Assembly (NCBI RefSeq): GCF_003574835.2
Contig: NZ_CP063196.1
Span: forward strand, 3,162,001 to 3,226,000
Direction of reading: 5' to 3'
From: Thermobifida halotolerans
GTDB taxonomy: Bacteria; Actinomycetota; Actinomycetes; Streptosporangiales; Streptosporangiaceae
DNA: 64,000 nucleotides
Part shown: positions 47,894 through 55,762 of the stretch, piece by piece
Layout: each line of letters starts with the position of its first letter
Position numbering within the stretch: the first letter of the stretch is position 1
Position numbers and translations under genes: made by a program
The notes under the pieces: generated by a model
The model's input: the letters and a program-made list of their open reading frames with translations, nothing else
What the model was told of the DNA's origin: nothing
Database searches by the model: none

Positions 47894-49312
47894 ATGTGGG
47901 AGAGATTACGGGGTCTGCGCAGTTGGAGTCTGCGGCTGTTTCGTCGTGTCCCGTCCGGTGTCGTCGAGCGCGGCGCCAACGTGTCCCGGATGCTCTGGCG
48001 CAGGCCCGCCCGGCTGCTGGTGCTGCTGTTCGCCTCGGTGATCGTTCTCGGCACCGGCCTGCTGGCACTGCCCGTCTCCCACCAGGTTCCGGACGTCACC
48101 CTGGTCGAGGCGCTGTTCACCGCGACGACCTCGCTGTGTGTGGCGGGACTGAGCGTGGTCGACATAGGCGCGCACTGGTCCACCTTCGGCGAGGTCGTCA
48201 TCCTGTCCCTGATCCAGATCGGCGGCATCGGCATCATGACGATGGCCTCGGTGCTGGGCATCGTGGTCATCCGGCGCTTCGGTATGCGCCTGCAACTGTC
48301 GGTGCACAGCGAGCAGCGCACCCTCAACGTGGGTGACGCCCGCGGGATCGTGCTGCGCATCGTGGCGACGAGCCTCACCTGCGAGGCCGTGCTCGCGGCC
48401 ATCCTGGTTCCCCGGATGTGGCTGGCGCACGGGATGACACCTGGCGCGGCGCTCTACAGCGGCGTCTTCCACTCGGTGTCGGCCTTCAACAACGCCGGGC
48501 TGTCCATCTACAGCGACAGCCTCACCCGCTTCTCCGGCGACCCGCTGATCCTGCTGCCGGTCGCGTTGGCCACGATCCTGGGCGGTCTGGGCTTCCCGGT
48601 CCTGCTGGAGCTGCGCAGGCACCTGCGCACCCCCCGGCGGTGGAGTCTGCACTCCAAGATGACCGTGTGGACCTCGCTCCTGCTGTTCGGAGGCGGCATG
48701 GTCGCGGTGACCGTGCTGGAGTGGGGCAACCCCGCGACCCTGGGCCCGATGCCCTGGCCGCAGAAGCTGCTCGACGGAGCCTTCCACGGAATTATGCCGC
48801 GCAGCGGCGGGTTCAACGTGGTGGACGTGGGCGCCATGGAGTCGCACACCCTGTTCGTCATCATCATGCTGATGTTCGTGGGCGGCGGCAGCGCCGGAAC
48901 CGCCGGAGGCATCAAGACCAGCACGTTCGCGGTGATCTGGTTCGTGGTGTGGGCCGAGGTCCGGGGCCACCCGCATGTGCACGCCTTCGGCCGCAGGCTC
49001 TCCTACGGAACGATCCGCCAGGCGCTCAGCCTGACCTTCCTGTCGATGACGGTGGTCGCCTTCGCGACGATCTACCTGACCGCCACCACCGCCCACACGC
49101 TCCAGGAGATCCTGTTCGAGGTGGTCTCGGCCTCCGCGGTGGTGGGCCTGTCCACCGGGATCACCCCCGACCTGCCACCGCACGCCCAGGTTCTGTTGAC
49201 CATACTGATGTTCGCGGGACGCATCGGCCCGATCACCTTCGCCTCCGCTCTGGCGCTGCGCGAGCGCACCCGGCGTTACGATCTGCCCGAAGGCCGCCCC
49301 GTCATCGGCTGA
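47894..49312 (+). CDS. ktrB: K+ uptake channel subunit KtrB/TrkH
   Basis: The 472-residue membrane protein has four M1-P-M2 repeats. The selectivity-filter segments with their Gly are 'TTSLCVAGLSVVD', 'SVSAFNNAGLSIYS', 'GIMPRSGGFNVVD' and 'SASAVVGLSTGI'. The TM3 intramembrane-loop segment 'FVGGGSAGTAGGIKT' is typical of KtrB/TrkH gating. It conducts K+ (often with Na+) under control of the KtrA ring encoded 17 bp downstream. The upstream leader is highly structured. A basic cytoplasmic N-terminus precedes the first helix. Confidence 0.94.
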   Translation: MWERLRGLRSWSLRLFRRVPSGVVERGANVSRMLWRRPARLLVLLFASVIVLGTGLLALPVSHQVPDVTLVEALFTATTSLCVAGLSVVDIGAHWSTFGEVVILSLIQIGGIGIMTMASVLGIVVIRRFGMRLQLSVHSEQRTLNVGDARGIVLRIVATSLTCEAVLAAILVPRMWLAHGMTPGAALYSGVFHSVSAFNNAGLSIYSDSLTRFSGDPLILLPVALATILGGLGFPVLLELRRHLRTPRRWSLHSKMTVWTSLLLFGGGMVAVTVLEWGNPATLGPMPWPQKLLDGAFHGIMPRSGGFNVVDVGAMESHTLFVIIMLMFVGGGSAGTAGGIKTSTFAVIWFVVWAEVRGHPHVHAFGRRLSYGTIRQALSLTFLSMTVVAFATIYLTATTAHTLQEILFEVVSASAVVGLSTGITPDLPPHAQVLLTILMFAGRIGPITFASALALRERTRRYDLPEGRPVIG

Positions 49313-49329
49313 CACCACGAGGAGAAGCA

Positions 49330-49998
49330 GTGCCCCGCAGCACGACGAACGACAGACGGGTACTCGTCATCGGCCTTGGCCGGTTCGGCGGCTCGCTCTC
49401 CGAGGAGCTGGTCGCCCACGGGTGGGAGGTGCTGGGCGTGGACAGCAACCCGCGACGGGTCCAGTCCTACGCCGACACCCTCACCCACACCGTGGTCGCC
49501 GACACCACCGACGACGAGGCGCTGCGCCAGATCGGCGCGCACGAGTTCTCCCGCGCGGTCGTGGCCATCGGCAGCCACCTGGAGGAGAGCATCCTCACCA
49601 CGTCCCTGCTGGTGGACATGGGGGTGCCGAACATCTGGGCCAAGGCGATCAACCGGCGCCACGGCCGCATCCTCCAGCAGATCGGCGCCCACCACGTGGT
49701 GCTGCCCGAGCACGACATGGGGGAGCGCGTGGCCCACCTGTTGTCGGGGCGGATGCTGGACTACGTCGAGATCGAGGAGAACTTCGCCCTCGGCACGACC
49801 CGCGCTCCCAAGGAGATCCTCGGCCGCAAGCTCGGTGAGACCGGCGTGCGTTCGGCCCACGGCATCACCGTGGTGTCCATCAAGCGGCACGGCGAGTCGT
49901 TCACCTACGCCACCGCGGACACCGTGCCCCAGAAGGGCGACATCATCATCGTCGCGGGCAAGACCAACGACGTGGAGAGGTTCGCCGAGCTGAAGTAG
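49330..49998 (+). CDS. ktrA: K+ uptake regulatory subunit KtrA/TrkA
   Basis: The 222-residue cytoplasmic RCK protein starts at GTG 49330 with GAGGAG 5 nt upstream. The N-terminal Rossmann domain has VIGLGRFGGSLSEEL (GxGxxG, about residues 13-18) and the acidic ribose-binding residue in VLGVDSNP; it binds ATP/ADP to gate KtrB. The C-terminal domain (about 140-222, FALGTTRAPKEILGRKLGETGVRSAHGITVV) is TrkA_C, which in several Firmicutes binds c-di-AMP. It forms an octameric ring beneath the channel. It is in an operon with ktrB. Confidence 0.95.
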   Translation: MPRSTTNDRRVLVIGLGRFGGSLSEELVAHGWEVLGVDSNPRRVQSYADTLTHTVVADTTDDEALRQIGAHEFSRAVVAIGSHLEESILTTSLLVDMGVPNIWAKAINRRHGRILQQIGAHHVVLPEHDMGERVAHLLSGRMLDYVEIEENFALGTTRAPKEILGRKLGETGVRSAHGITVVSIKRHGESFTYATADTVPQKGDIIIVAGKTNDVERFAELK

Positions 49999-50022
49999 CC
50001 CCAAAGTGGACATAACTCCAAA

Positions 50023-50051
50023 TTGACAATGGTTTTCACTTTCGTGATGAT
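50023..50051 (+). promoter_or_regulatory. znuA promoter with overlapping Zur-like box, leaderless
   Basis: TTGACA (50023-50028), a 17-bp spacer and GATGAT (50046-50051) form a promoter whose start point would be at the ATG (50058). TGACAATGGTTTTCA (50024-50038) differs at two positions from the actinobacterial Zur box TGAAAATGATTTTCA and covers the -35 element. Zinc-bound Zur would therefore block transcription. No Shine-Dalgarno sequence precedes the ATG. Confidence 0.65.
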
Positions 50052-50057
50052 GGTTCC

Positions 50058-51032
50058 ATGCGAGCTGGAATCTCAACAAAAGTGACCGCGGTCGGTGCCG
50101 CAGGAGTGCTGTTGGCCGCCCTGGGCGGATGCGCGGGCGACACCGCCGGTGAGGACTCCGGGGTCCAGGTGGTCACCAGCGTCTACCCGCTGGAATGGCT
50201 GGCCTCCCGAATCGGAGGCGAGGGGGTCACGGTCACCAATCTCACGGAGGCCGGCACGGACCCGCACGAAGCGGAGCTGAGTCCCCGCCAGATCGGCACG
50301 ATCGGCGACGCCGACCTGGTCGTCCACATCGGGGGGATGCAACCCGCCGTCGACGAGGCGGTCGCCCAGCACGCCGAAGACAGCGCCCTCGACGCGGCCG
50401 AGGTGGTCGATCTGCTGCAGATCCCCGAGGACGGCCACGAGGAGCACTCGGAGGAAGGCCACTCCGAGGAGGAACACGCGGAGGAAGGCCACGCGGAAGA
50501 GGAGCACGGCGGCACGGACCCGCATCTGTGGCTGGACACCGACCGTATGACCGCCGTCGCCGGGGAGCTGACCGACCGGCTGAGCGAGGCAGACCCCGAC
50601 AGCGCGGCGACCTACCGGGACAACCACGACGCGGTCGTCGCGGAGCTGGCCGAACTGGGGAGCGCCTACGGCGACGGGCTGGCCGGGTGCGAGCGGCGCG
50701 AGCTGGTGGTCACCCACGCCGCCTTCGGGTATCTGGCGGAGGCCCACGGCCTGGAACAGATCAGCGTCACCGGCGCCGACTCCCACGCGGAGCCCTCTCC
50801 CGCGCAGATCGCCGAGGTGGTGCACGCCGTCGAGGAGCACGGCGCCACGACGATCTTCACCTCTCCCCTGGAGAGCCCGTCCCTCGCCGAGACCGTCGCG
50901 GACGAGGCCGGGATCGGGATCGCGGTCCTGGACCCCCTGGAAAGTCTCACGGAGGAGTCTCCGGGAACCGACTATCCGTCCGTCATGCGGGCGAATCTGG
51001 ACGCTCTCACCACCGCACTGGAGTGCTCCTGA
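50058..51032 (+). CDS. znuA: High-affinity zinc ABC transporter substrate-binding lipoprotein
   Basis: The 324-residue lipoprotein has signal MRAGISTKVTAVGAAGVLLA and lipobox LGGC (Cys25). It has the cluster A-I fold: metal ligands His in AGTDPHEAELSP, His in GTDPHLWLDTDRM and His in VVTHAAFGYLAEAHGL, plus a terminal acidic ligand. A His/Glu-rich flexible loop of about 30 residues (EDGHEEHSEEGHSEEEHAEE and on) sits between the first and second ligands, the hallmark of zinc-specific ZnuA/AdcA over manganese receptors. It delivers Zn2+ to a ZnuBC pair that is not in this window. The Zur-like promoter supports zinc regulation. Confidence 0.93.
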   Translation: MRAGISTKVTAVGAAGVLLAALGGCAGDTAGEDSGVQVVTSVYPLEWLASRIGGEGVTVTNLTEAGTDPHEAELSPRQIGTIGDADLVVHIGGMQPAVDEAVAQHAEDSALDAAEVVDLLQIPEDGHEEHSEEGHSEEEHAEEGHAEEEHGGTDPHLWLDTDRMTAVAGELTDRLSEADPDSAATYRDNHDAVVAELAELGSAYGDGLAGCERRELVVTHAAFGYLAEAHGLEQISVTGADSHAEPSPAQIAEVVHAVEEHGATTIFTSPLESPSLAETVADEAGIGIAVLDPLESLTEESPGTDYPSVMRANLDALTTALECS

Positions 51033-51157
51033 ACCTTCTCGACCTGCCCGGAGCACCTCCGAGCCCCTGGGCGCCGCACCGCCCCGGGTAACAATCGGGT
51101 CGCTCCGCGACCACCCCTCTGTCAGTTTTGTCAGCTTCTGTCATTGAATATCCGCAA

Positions 51158-51190
51158 CGGCGGCCCCGCACTCCACGGCAGGGGCCGCCG
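51158..51190 (+). terminator. Hairpin between znuA and DUF397 gene
   Basis: CGGCGGCCCC (51158-51167) pairs perfectly with GGGGCCGCCG (51181-51190) with a 13-nt loop, 126 nt after the znuA stop. It may terminate read-through from znuA. Confidence 0.5.
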
Positions 51191-51265
51191 AATCGTGTCG
51201 GCGTCCCAGGTGTTTCACGGGGAACTCACATGCTCATGCGATATCCTGAGCAAAATCCGGTGCGG

Positions 51266-51277
51266 ATGCACGTGCAT
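51266..51277. promoter_or_regulatory. ATGCACGTGCAT palindrome upstream of DUF397
   Basis: A perfect 12-bp palindrome lies 60 bp before the DUF397 ATG and is followed after TT and 6 nt by another TGCA. The same arrangement occurs upstream of the anti-sigma-like gene at 53336-53347. The Scr1-type regulator encoded between them is a candidate binder. Confidence 0.5.
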
Positions 51278-51336
51278 TTGAAGGTGCAATGGCATGCGCA
51301 TCGCAGTAATCCCGCACCAAAGATGACAGAGGGAGC

Positions 51337-51576
51337 ATGTACGTGAACGCTTACAACGGCATCTCCGCCGCCGACCTGGGCGACCTCACCTGGCAGAAGA
51401 GCCGCCGCAGCAACTCGATCGGCAACTGCGTGGAGATGGCCAGGCTCTCGGACGGTTCCATCGCCGTGCGCAATTCGCGCTTCCCCGACGGGCCGGCCCT
51501 GGTCTACACCCAGGCCGAGATCAACGCCCTGATCCTGGGCGCCAAGGACGGCGACTTCGACAACCTGCTCGGCTAG
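51337..51576 (+). CDS. DUF397 protein
   Basis: The 79-residue protein starts at ATG 51337 with GAGGGAG upstream. It has the DUF397 core: LTWQKSRRSNSIGNCVEMARL, then IAVRNSRFPDGPALVYTQAEINALILGAKDGDFDNLL. These small proteins are paired with Scr1/WhiJ-type HTH-DUF5753 regulators in Streptomyces and relatives and are thought to modulate them, some as toxin-antitoxin-like pairs. The partner regulator lies convergently just downstream. Confidence 0.95.
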   Translation: MYVNAYNGISAADLGDLTWQKSRRSNSIGNCVEMARLSDGSIAVRNSRFPDGPALVYTQAEINALILGAKDGDFDNLLG

Positions 51577-51590
51577 TCAGCCGCCACCGG

Positions 51591-51618
51591 GGCCCCGTGC
51601 GAGACGCGCACAGGGGCC
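51591..51618 (+). terminator. Hairpin terminator of the DUF397 gene
   Basis: GGCCCC-GTGCG (51591-51601) pairs with CGCAC-(A)-GGGGCC (51607-51618) with one bulged A and a 5-nt loop, followed by TTCTTG. It begins 15 nt after the stop and lies before the convergent regulator gene. Confidence 0.65.
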
Positions 51619-51650
51619 TTCTTGCGTGGGCGCACCGCGGTGGAGCGGGC

Positions 51651-52529
51651 TCAGCCGCCCAGTTCCCCGATCATCTGCTGCAGAAGATGCCGGGTCTGCT
51701 CGGGGCGTTCGGCGACGACCGCCAGCCACTCGAGGGCCATCGTGTACTGCTCGACGTCGGAGCGCTTCTCCTGGAAGATGCCACCGGTGAGCTGCTCCAC
51801 GTAGACGACGTCGGGCAGGTCGTACTCCGGATAGCGCAGGATCGTGAACGACCCGGTCTCGGCCGCGAACACGCCCTGGTGGAACGGGACGATCTGCAAC
51901 GTGATGTTGGGTTCATCACTGAGTTGCCGCAAATGCTGCAATTGCGCCCGCATGATTGCAGCATTGCCCACGGGACGCCGCACAGCGGGCTCGTCGATGA
52001 TCACCCAGAGCTTCACGTTCCGGTTGGTGCGGATGCGCTCCTGGCGGCGCATCCGCGTGGCGATCCGGTTCTTGGCGGTCTCGTCCAGCTTCCGCTTGCC
52101 GCCCCGGGTGATGACCTCGCGGGCGTAGTCCTCGGTCTGCAGCAGTCCCGGAACGAACTGGGTCTCATAGACGCGCAGCTGGGTGGCGGCCTCCTCCATG
52201 CCCACGTAGGACTGGAACCAGACGGGCAGGGACTCCCCGTACTTCTGCCACCAACCGGGCTCGTTGGCCTCACGGGCCAGGGTGAGAAACGAGGAACGAA
52301 CCGCGGGGTCCTCGACCCCGTAGAAGGTCAACAGGTCCTCGACGTCGCGGATCTTGAAACCGACACGCCCCAGCTCGACACGGCTGATCTTGGACTCGGA
52401 ACCGCGGATCTTGTAGGCGGCGTCCGCTCGGGAGATCCCCTTGGACTCACGCAACTGGCGGAGCTGGTACCCGAGCAGTATTCGACGGACAGTCGGGCCG
52501 CTTCCCGGCTCTGGTTGAGCCACGCTCAC
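51651..52529 (-). CDS. Scr1-type HTH regulator (HTH_31-DUF5753)
   Basis: This is a 292-residue regulator. GTG 52529 and GTG 52523 both have purine-rich sites upstream; I keep the first. The N-terminal HTH (about 20-75) is 'LGYQLRQLRESKGISRADAAYKIRGSESKISRVELGR'. The C-terminal DUF5753 domain (about 100-285) has WWQKYG, 'YETQFVPGLLQTEDYAREVI' and 'LQIVPFHQGVFAAETGSFTIL'. This family includes WhiJ and AbaA-locus regulators of development and antibiotic production and acts with DUF397 and small kinase-like partners. Here the DUF397 gene is convergent and an anti-sigma-type HATPase gene is upstream on the same strand, giving the full three-part set. Confidence 0.93.
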   Translation of the reverse strand: MSVAQPEPGSGPTVRRILLGYQLRQLRESKGISRADAAYKIRGSESKISRVELGRVGFKIRDVEDLLTFYGVEDPAVRSSFLTLAREANEPGWWQKYGESLPVWFQSYVGMEEAATQLRVYETQFVPGLLQTEDYAREVITRGGKRKLDETAKNRIATRMRRQERIRTNRNVKLWVIIDEPAVRRPVGNAAIMRAQLQHLRQLSDEPNITLQIVPFHQGVFAAETGSFTILRYPEYDLPDVVYVEQLTGGIFQEKRSDVEQYTMALEWLAVVAERPEQTRHLLQQMIGELGG

Positions 52530-52725
52530 CGCTCCTGCCTCCCCACCCTCTGTGCCTCGTCGCAACCGGTGTCTCCTGGACAGCCGTTCCGTCGTGCCGT
52601 TTCCAATGGTTACACGATATCGCCGGAGAGAACCGGGTTTCGTGGCCTTCCAGCCTGCGGATCATCCGATAGTCCCACATAACGGACAGACCGCTTTTCC
52701 CCGAGCGGCGTCGAAGCTTTGCGGA

Positions 52726-53271
52726 TCAGCTGAAAAGCGCCCACACGAATTTGCCGCCCACAGCGGTCGGCACCGCTCCCCAACCGCGGCTGAAGCAGGA
52801 GACCAGGTGCAGTCCCCGCCCGGTCTCGGCCATGAAGTCGGGCTCCCTGCGTATCGGCAGTCGGTCGCTGCCGTCACGGACCGCGCAGATCAACTCCATG
52901 CCCCGCCGCATCGCGCTGAGCTGGATCACGCTCTCCCCCGCCCCGTCGAGGCGGACCCCGGCGTGCCGCAGCGCGTTGGTGACGAGTTCGGAGACGACGA
53001 GTTCCACGTCGCCGGCGTAGCGGGCCATTCCCCAGTCGCGCAACGTGGCCATGGTGAGATCGCGCGCGATCTTCACCGCGCCGTAGTCGGGATCCAGGCT
53101 CCACAGCAGACTGTCGTGGCTGGCCGTTCCCGAACAGGAACTCCAGCAGGGCATGCCGTTGCGCAGCGCGGGAAGCCACCAGGCGCGCGCCGCCACGTCG
53201 AGAGTCGGCGATGACGCCGACTCCCGTCCCGGCGCCCCCCTGACAGACTCCTGGGCAGAATGTCCGGTCAC
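52726..53271 (-). CDS. Anti-sigma-factor-type HATPase next to Scr1 regulator
   Basis: The 181-residue protein starts at GTG 53271 with AAGGGG 6 nt upstream; the longer frame has no site. After a variable 85-residue N-terminus comes the GHKL fold: N-box ELVVSELVTNALRHAGV, G1 CAVRDGSDRLP and G2 ETGRGLHLVSCFSRGWG. This class (AbaA-ORFD-like/RsbW-like) recurs beside Scr1-DUF397 pairs. The kinase substrate is unknown. Two Cys in a tryptophan-rich stretch (PCWSSCSG) are unusual and could bind a metal. A TGCACGTGCA palindrome lies about 65 bp upstream. Confidence 0.86.
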   Translation of the reverse strand: MTGHSAQESVRGAPGRESASSPTLDVAARAWWLPALRNGMPCWSSCSGTASHDSLLWSLDPDYGAVKIARDLTMATLRDWGMARYAGDVELVVSELVTNALRHAGVRLDGAGESVIQLSAMRRGMELICAVRDGSDRLPIRREPDFMAETGRGLHLVSCFSRGWGAVPTAVGGKFVWALFS

Positions 53272-53719
53272 CGCGATCCCCTTGCCGTCGTCTCGATCGC
53301 CACAGGTCTGAGGACTATGCAAATGCAAGGGCCGAATGCACGTGCACGAGCCTCTTGAGAGGCATCCTAGAACATTCACGCCCTTCTATCAGTTGAAGTG
53401 CGGACAAAAAAGACCGCGATTCTGCCCCACTCCCGGAGAGGTCCGGGAGAATTCTCGGCCGCGCCAGTGTGACCTGGGAAAACCCCACCCATCTTCATAC
53501 CGTGGAGACGGCGGGCAACCTCAACGCGACACTCGCGGCCACCGGTCGGTCACCGGACATCCCGGCGCTCCACCGGGCCGCACCCCCGGACAGTCCCGGA
53601 CACTGACGACAGACCCCGGCATACCACCTAGTCGGTAAGAATGGTTAGGATCGCCTCGACCGCGCACTGGACGGCCCGGGCCCGGACCGGTTCACCGATT
53701 GTCACTTGGAGGAGACACC
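53272..53719. other. Divergent intergenic region
   Basis: This 448-bp spacer lies between the anti-sigma-like gene (minus) and fabG (plus). It contains the palindrome at 53336-53347 and a dyad CCGGT-N5-ACCGG (53542-53556) that could be an operator for the fabG unit. A CCTA-N16-TAGG pair lies about 53628-53652. No gene is seen. Confidence 0.45.
53336..53347. promoter_or_regulatory. TGCACGTGCA palindrome upstream of the anti-sigma-like gene
   Basis: ATGCACGTGCAC on the plus strand reads on the gene's strand as GTGCACGTGCATT, followed after 7 nt by TGCATTTGCAT. The palindrome and the downstream TGCA half-site match the arrangement at 51266-51277. Confidence 0.5.
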
Positions 53720-54478
53720 ATGTCCCAGACCCCTCGCGTCGCGATCGTCACGGGAGCGGCCCGTGGAATCGGCGCCGCCACCGCACAGCGGCTGGCCGCC
53801 GAAGGGCACTCCGTCGCGGTGCTCGACCTCACCGAGGACAGTGCCAAGGCCACCGTGGACGCGATCACCGAGGCAGGAGGCAGGGCGATCGCGCTCGGCG
53901 CGGACGTGAGCGACACCGAGCAGGTGGACGCCGCGGTCAGGACGACCGCCGAACGGCTCGGCCCGCCGGCCATCCTGGTGAACAACGCCGGCGTGATCCG
54001 CGACAACCTGCTGTTCAAGATGACCGACGACGACTGGGACACCGTGCTGCGGGTCCACCTGCGCGGCGCGTTTCTGATGTCGCGGGCGGCCCAGGCGTAC
54101 ATGACCGAGCAGGGCTGGGGCCGCATCGTCAACCTCTCCAGCAGCTCCGCGCTGGGCAACCGCGGCCAGGCCAACTACTCCGCGGCCAAGGCGGGCATGC
54201 AGGGCTTCACCAAGACCCTGGCGATCGAACTCGGCAAGTTCGGGATCACCGCCAACGCCGTCGCCCCCGGCTTCATCGCCACCGAGATGACCCGGGCCAC
54301 CGCCGAACGGGTCGGCATGGACTTCGAGGAGTTCAAGGCCGCCCGCGCCGCCCAGGTCCCGGTGCGCCGGGTGGGTGTCCCCGAGGACATCGCCGCCACC
54401 GTCGCCTTCCTCGCCAGCGAGGAGGCCGGATACGTGTCCGGCCAGGTCATCTACGTCGCCGGCGGCCCGCTGGACTGA
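53720..54478 (+). CDS. fabG: 3-oxoacyl-ACP reductase-type SDR (FabG-like)
   Basis: The 252-residue short-chain dehydrogenase starts at ATG 53720 with GGAGGAG 7 nt upstream. Cofactor loop TGAARGIGAATA (TGxxxGxG, about residues 12-20), NNAG in ILVNNAGVIRD, catalytic Ser in VNLSSSSALGN and Tyr-x3-Lys in ANYSAAKAGMQG are all present. FabG-type enzymes reduce 3-oxoacyl thioesters with NADPH. Linked here to two acyl-CoA dehydrogenases, the enzyme more likely acts as a 3-hydroxyacyl-CoA dehydrogenase in fatty-acid or sterol side-chain degradation than in synthesis; this is inference from context. Confidence 0.9.
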   Translation: MSQTPRVAIVTGAARGIGAATAQRLAAEGHSVAVLDLTEDSAKATVDAITEAGGRAIALGADVSDTEQVDAAVRTTAERLGPPAILVNNAGVIRDNLLFKMTDDDWDTVLRVHLRGAFLMSRAAQAYMTEQGWGRIVNLSSSSALGNRGQANYSAAKAGMQGFTKTLAIELGKFGITANAVAPGFIATEMTRATAERVGMDFEEFKAARAAQVPVRRVGVPEDIAATVAFLASEEAGYVSGQVIYVAGGPLD

Positions 54479-54483
54479 GCCGC

Positions 54484-54521
54484 CGTCGTGGACGGGACGG
54501 CGGGCCGTCCCGTCCACGACG
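54484..54521 (+). terminator. 17-bp perfect hairpin between fabG and acyl-CoA dehydrogenase
   Basis: CGTCGTGGACGGGACGG (54484-54500) pairs with CCGTCCCGTCCACGACG (54505-54521) with a 4-nt loop, beginning 6 nt after the fabG stop. It lies 38 bp before the next gene start, so it would either end the fabG transcript or act as an internal stabiliser/attenuator lowering dehydrogenase expression. Confidence 0.7.
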
Positions 54522-54559
54522 ATCCGCACACCGCCAGCAGCCTCCAGGAAGGTTCTGTC

Positions 54560-55762
54560 GTGACAACGACCAACGGCGCACCGCCGGACGCCGCGGACCT
54601 GCGCAAGCGGGTCGCCGACCTCGTCGCGGCACACGATCCCGCCACCACCGAGCAGACCGAGTTCCTCGCCGCCCGTTTCGACGCGGGCCTGGCCTGGGTG
54701 CACTTCCCGCCGGGAGCGGGCGGCCTGGGTGCGCCCCGCGCCCTGCAGACCGTCGTCGACGCGGAGTTCGAACGCCTCGGCTCCGTCCCCACCCACCGCG
54801 ACGGCCTGTCCATCGGGCTGGGCATGGCCGCCCCCACCATCGTGGCCTTCGGCACCGAGCAGCAGCGGAGGCGGTTCCTCAAACCCCTCTACACCGGTGA
54901 GGAGGTCTGGTGCCAGCTGTTCAGCGAACCCGGGGCCGGATCGGACCTGGCCGCCGTGGGAACCCGCGCGGTCAGGGACGGCGACTCCTGGGTGGTCGAC
55001 GGTCAGAAGGTGTGGACCTCGATGGCGCACCGGGCGCGCTGGGCCATCCTGCTGGCCCGCACCGACCCGGACGTGCCCAAGCACCGCGGACTGACCTACT
55101 TCGTCTGCGACATGACCGCCCCCGGCGTGGACGTGCGCCCGTTGCGCCAGCTCACCGGGGAGGCCGAGTTCAACGAGGTCTACCTCGACGGCGTGCGGCT
55201 GCCCGACAGCCTGCGGCTCGGTGAGGTCGGTGCGGGCTGGAAGGTCGCGCAGACGACCCTGATGAACGAACGGGTCTCCATCGGCGGCCGCCCGGAGCCC
55301 CGTGAGGGCGGACTGGTCGGGGTCGTCAGCGAACTGTGGCGCACCCGCCCCGAACTGCGCACCCGCGGACTGCACGAGGAGCTGCTGAAGCTGTGGGTGG
55401 CCGCGGAGGCGGCCCGGCTCACCAAGGAGCGGCTGCGTCAGCAGATGGCGGTCGGCCAGCCCGGCCCGGAGGGATCGGCCGCCAAGCTCTCCTTCGCCGA
55501 GCTCAACCAGCGCATCTCCGGTCTGGAACTGGAACTCCTGGGTACCGAGGGGCTCGCCTACGACGACTGGACGTTCCGCCGTCCCGAGGGGCAGGACCCG
55601 CTGCGTCGCGGCGCGGGTTTCCACTACCTGCGTACCAGGGGCAACTCGATCGAGGGCGGCACCTCGGAGATCCTGCGCACCATCATCGCCGAACGCGTCC
55701 TGGGGCTGCCCGCCGAGCCCCGGGTCGACAAGAACGTCGCGTGGAAGGACCTACCCAGGTGA
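54560..55762 (+). CDS. Acyl-CoA dehydrogenase, subunit 1 of a likely heteromeric pair
   Basis: The 400-residue flavoenzyme starts at GTG 54560 with GGAAGG upstream. The FAD/substrate motifs are 'QLFSEPGAGSDLAAVGTRA' (about 120-138), 'WVVDGQKVWTSMAHRARWAILLARTD' and the C-terminal 'RGNSIEGGTSEILRTIIAERVLGLP'. Its stop overlaps the next acyl-CoA dehydrogenase start by 4 bp. Adjacent, translationally coupled pairs of unequal length are the pattern of alpha2beta2 dehydrogenases used in actinobacterial sterol side-chain or branched acyl-CoA oxidation. The catalytic Glu is more evident in the second gene. Confidence 0.9.
   Translation: MTTTNGAPPDAADLRKRVADLVAAHDPATTEQTEFLAARFDAGLAWVHFPPGAGGLGAPRALQTVVDAEFERLGSVPTHRDGLSIGLGMAAPTIVAFGTEQQRRRFLKPLYTGEEVWCQLFSEPGAGSDLAAVGTRAVRDGDSWVVDGQKVWTSMAHRARWAILLARTDPDVPKHRGLTYFVCDMTAPGVDVRPLRQLTGEAEFNEVYLDGVRLPDSLRLGEVGAGWKVAQTTLMNERVSIGGRPEPREGGLVGVVSELWRTRPELRTRGLHEELLKLWVAAEAARLTKERLRQQMAVGQPGPEGSAAKLSFAELNQRISGLELELLGTEGLAYDDWTFRRPEGQDPLRRGAGFHYLRTRGNSIEGGTSEILRTIIAERVLGLPAEPRVDKNVAWKDLPR

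Larger units (their letters stand above)
51033..51336. other. Intergenic region with hairpin and palindrome
   Basis: This 304-bp gap between znuA and the DUF397 gene contains three TGTCA direct repeats (51120, 51129, 51139), the hairpin at 51158-51190 and the palindrome at 51266-51277. It is AT-richer from about 51120. The elements after 51230 are probably the DUF397 promoter. Confidence 0.5.
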
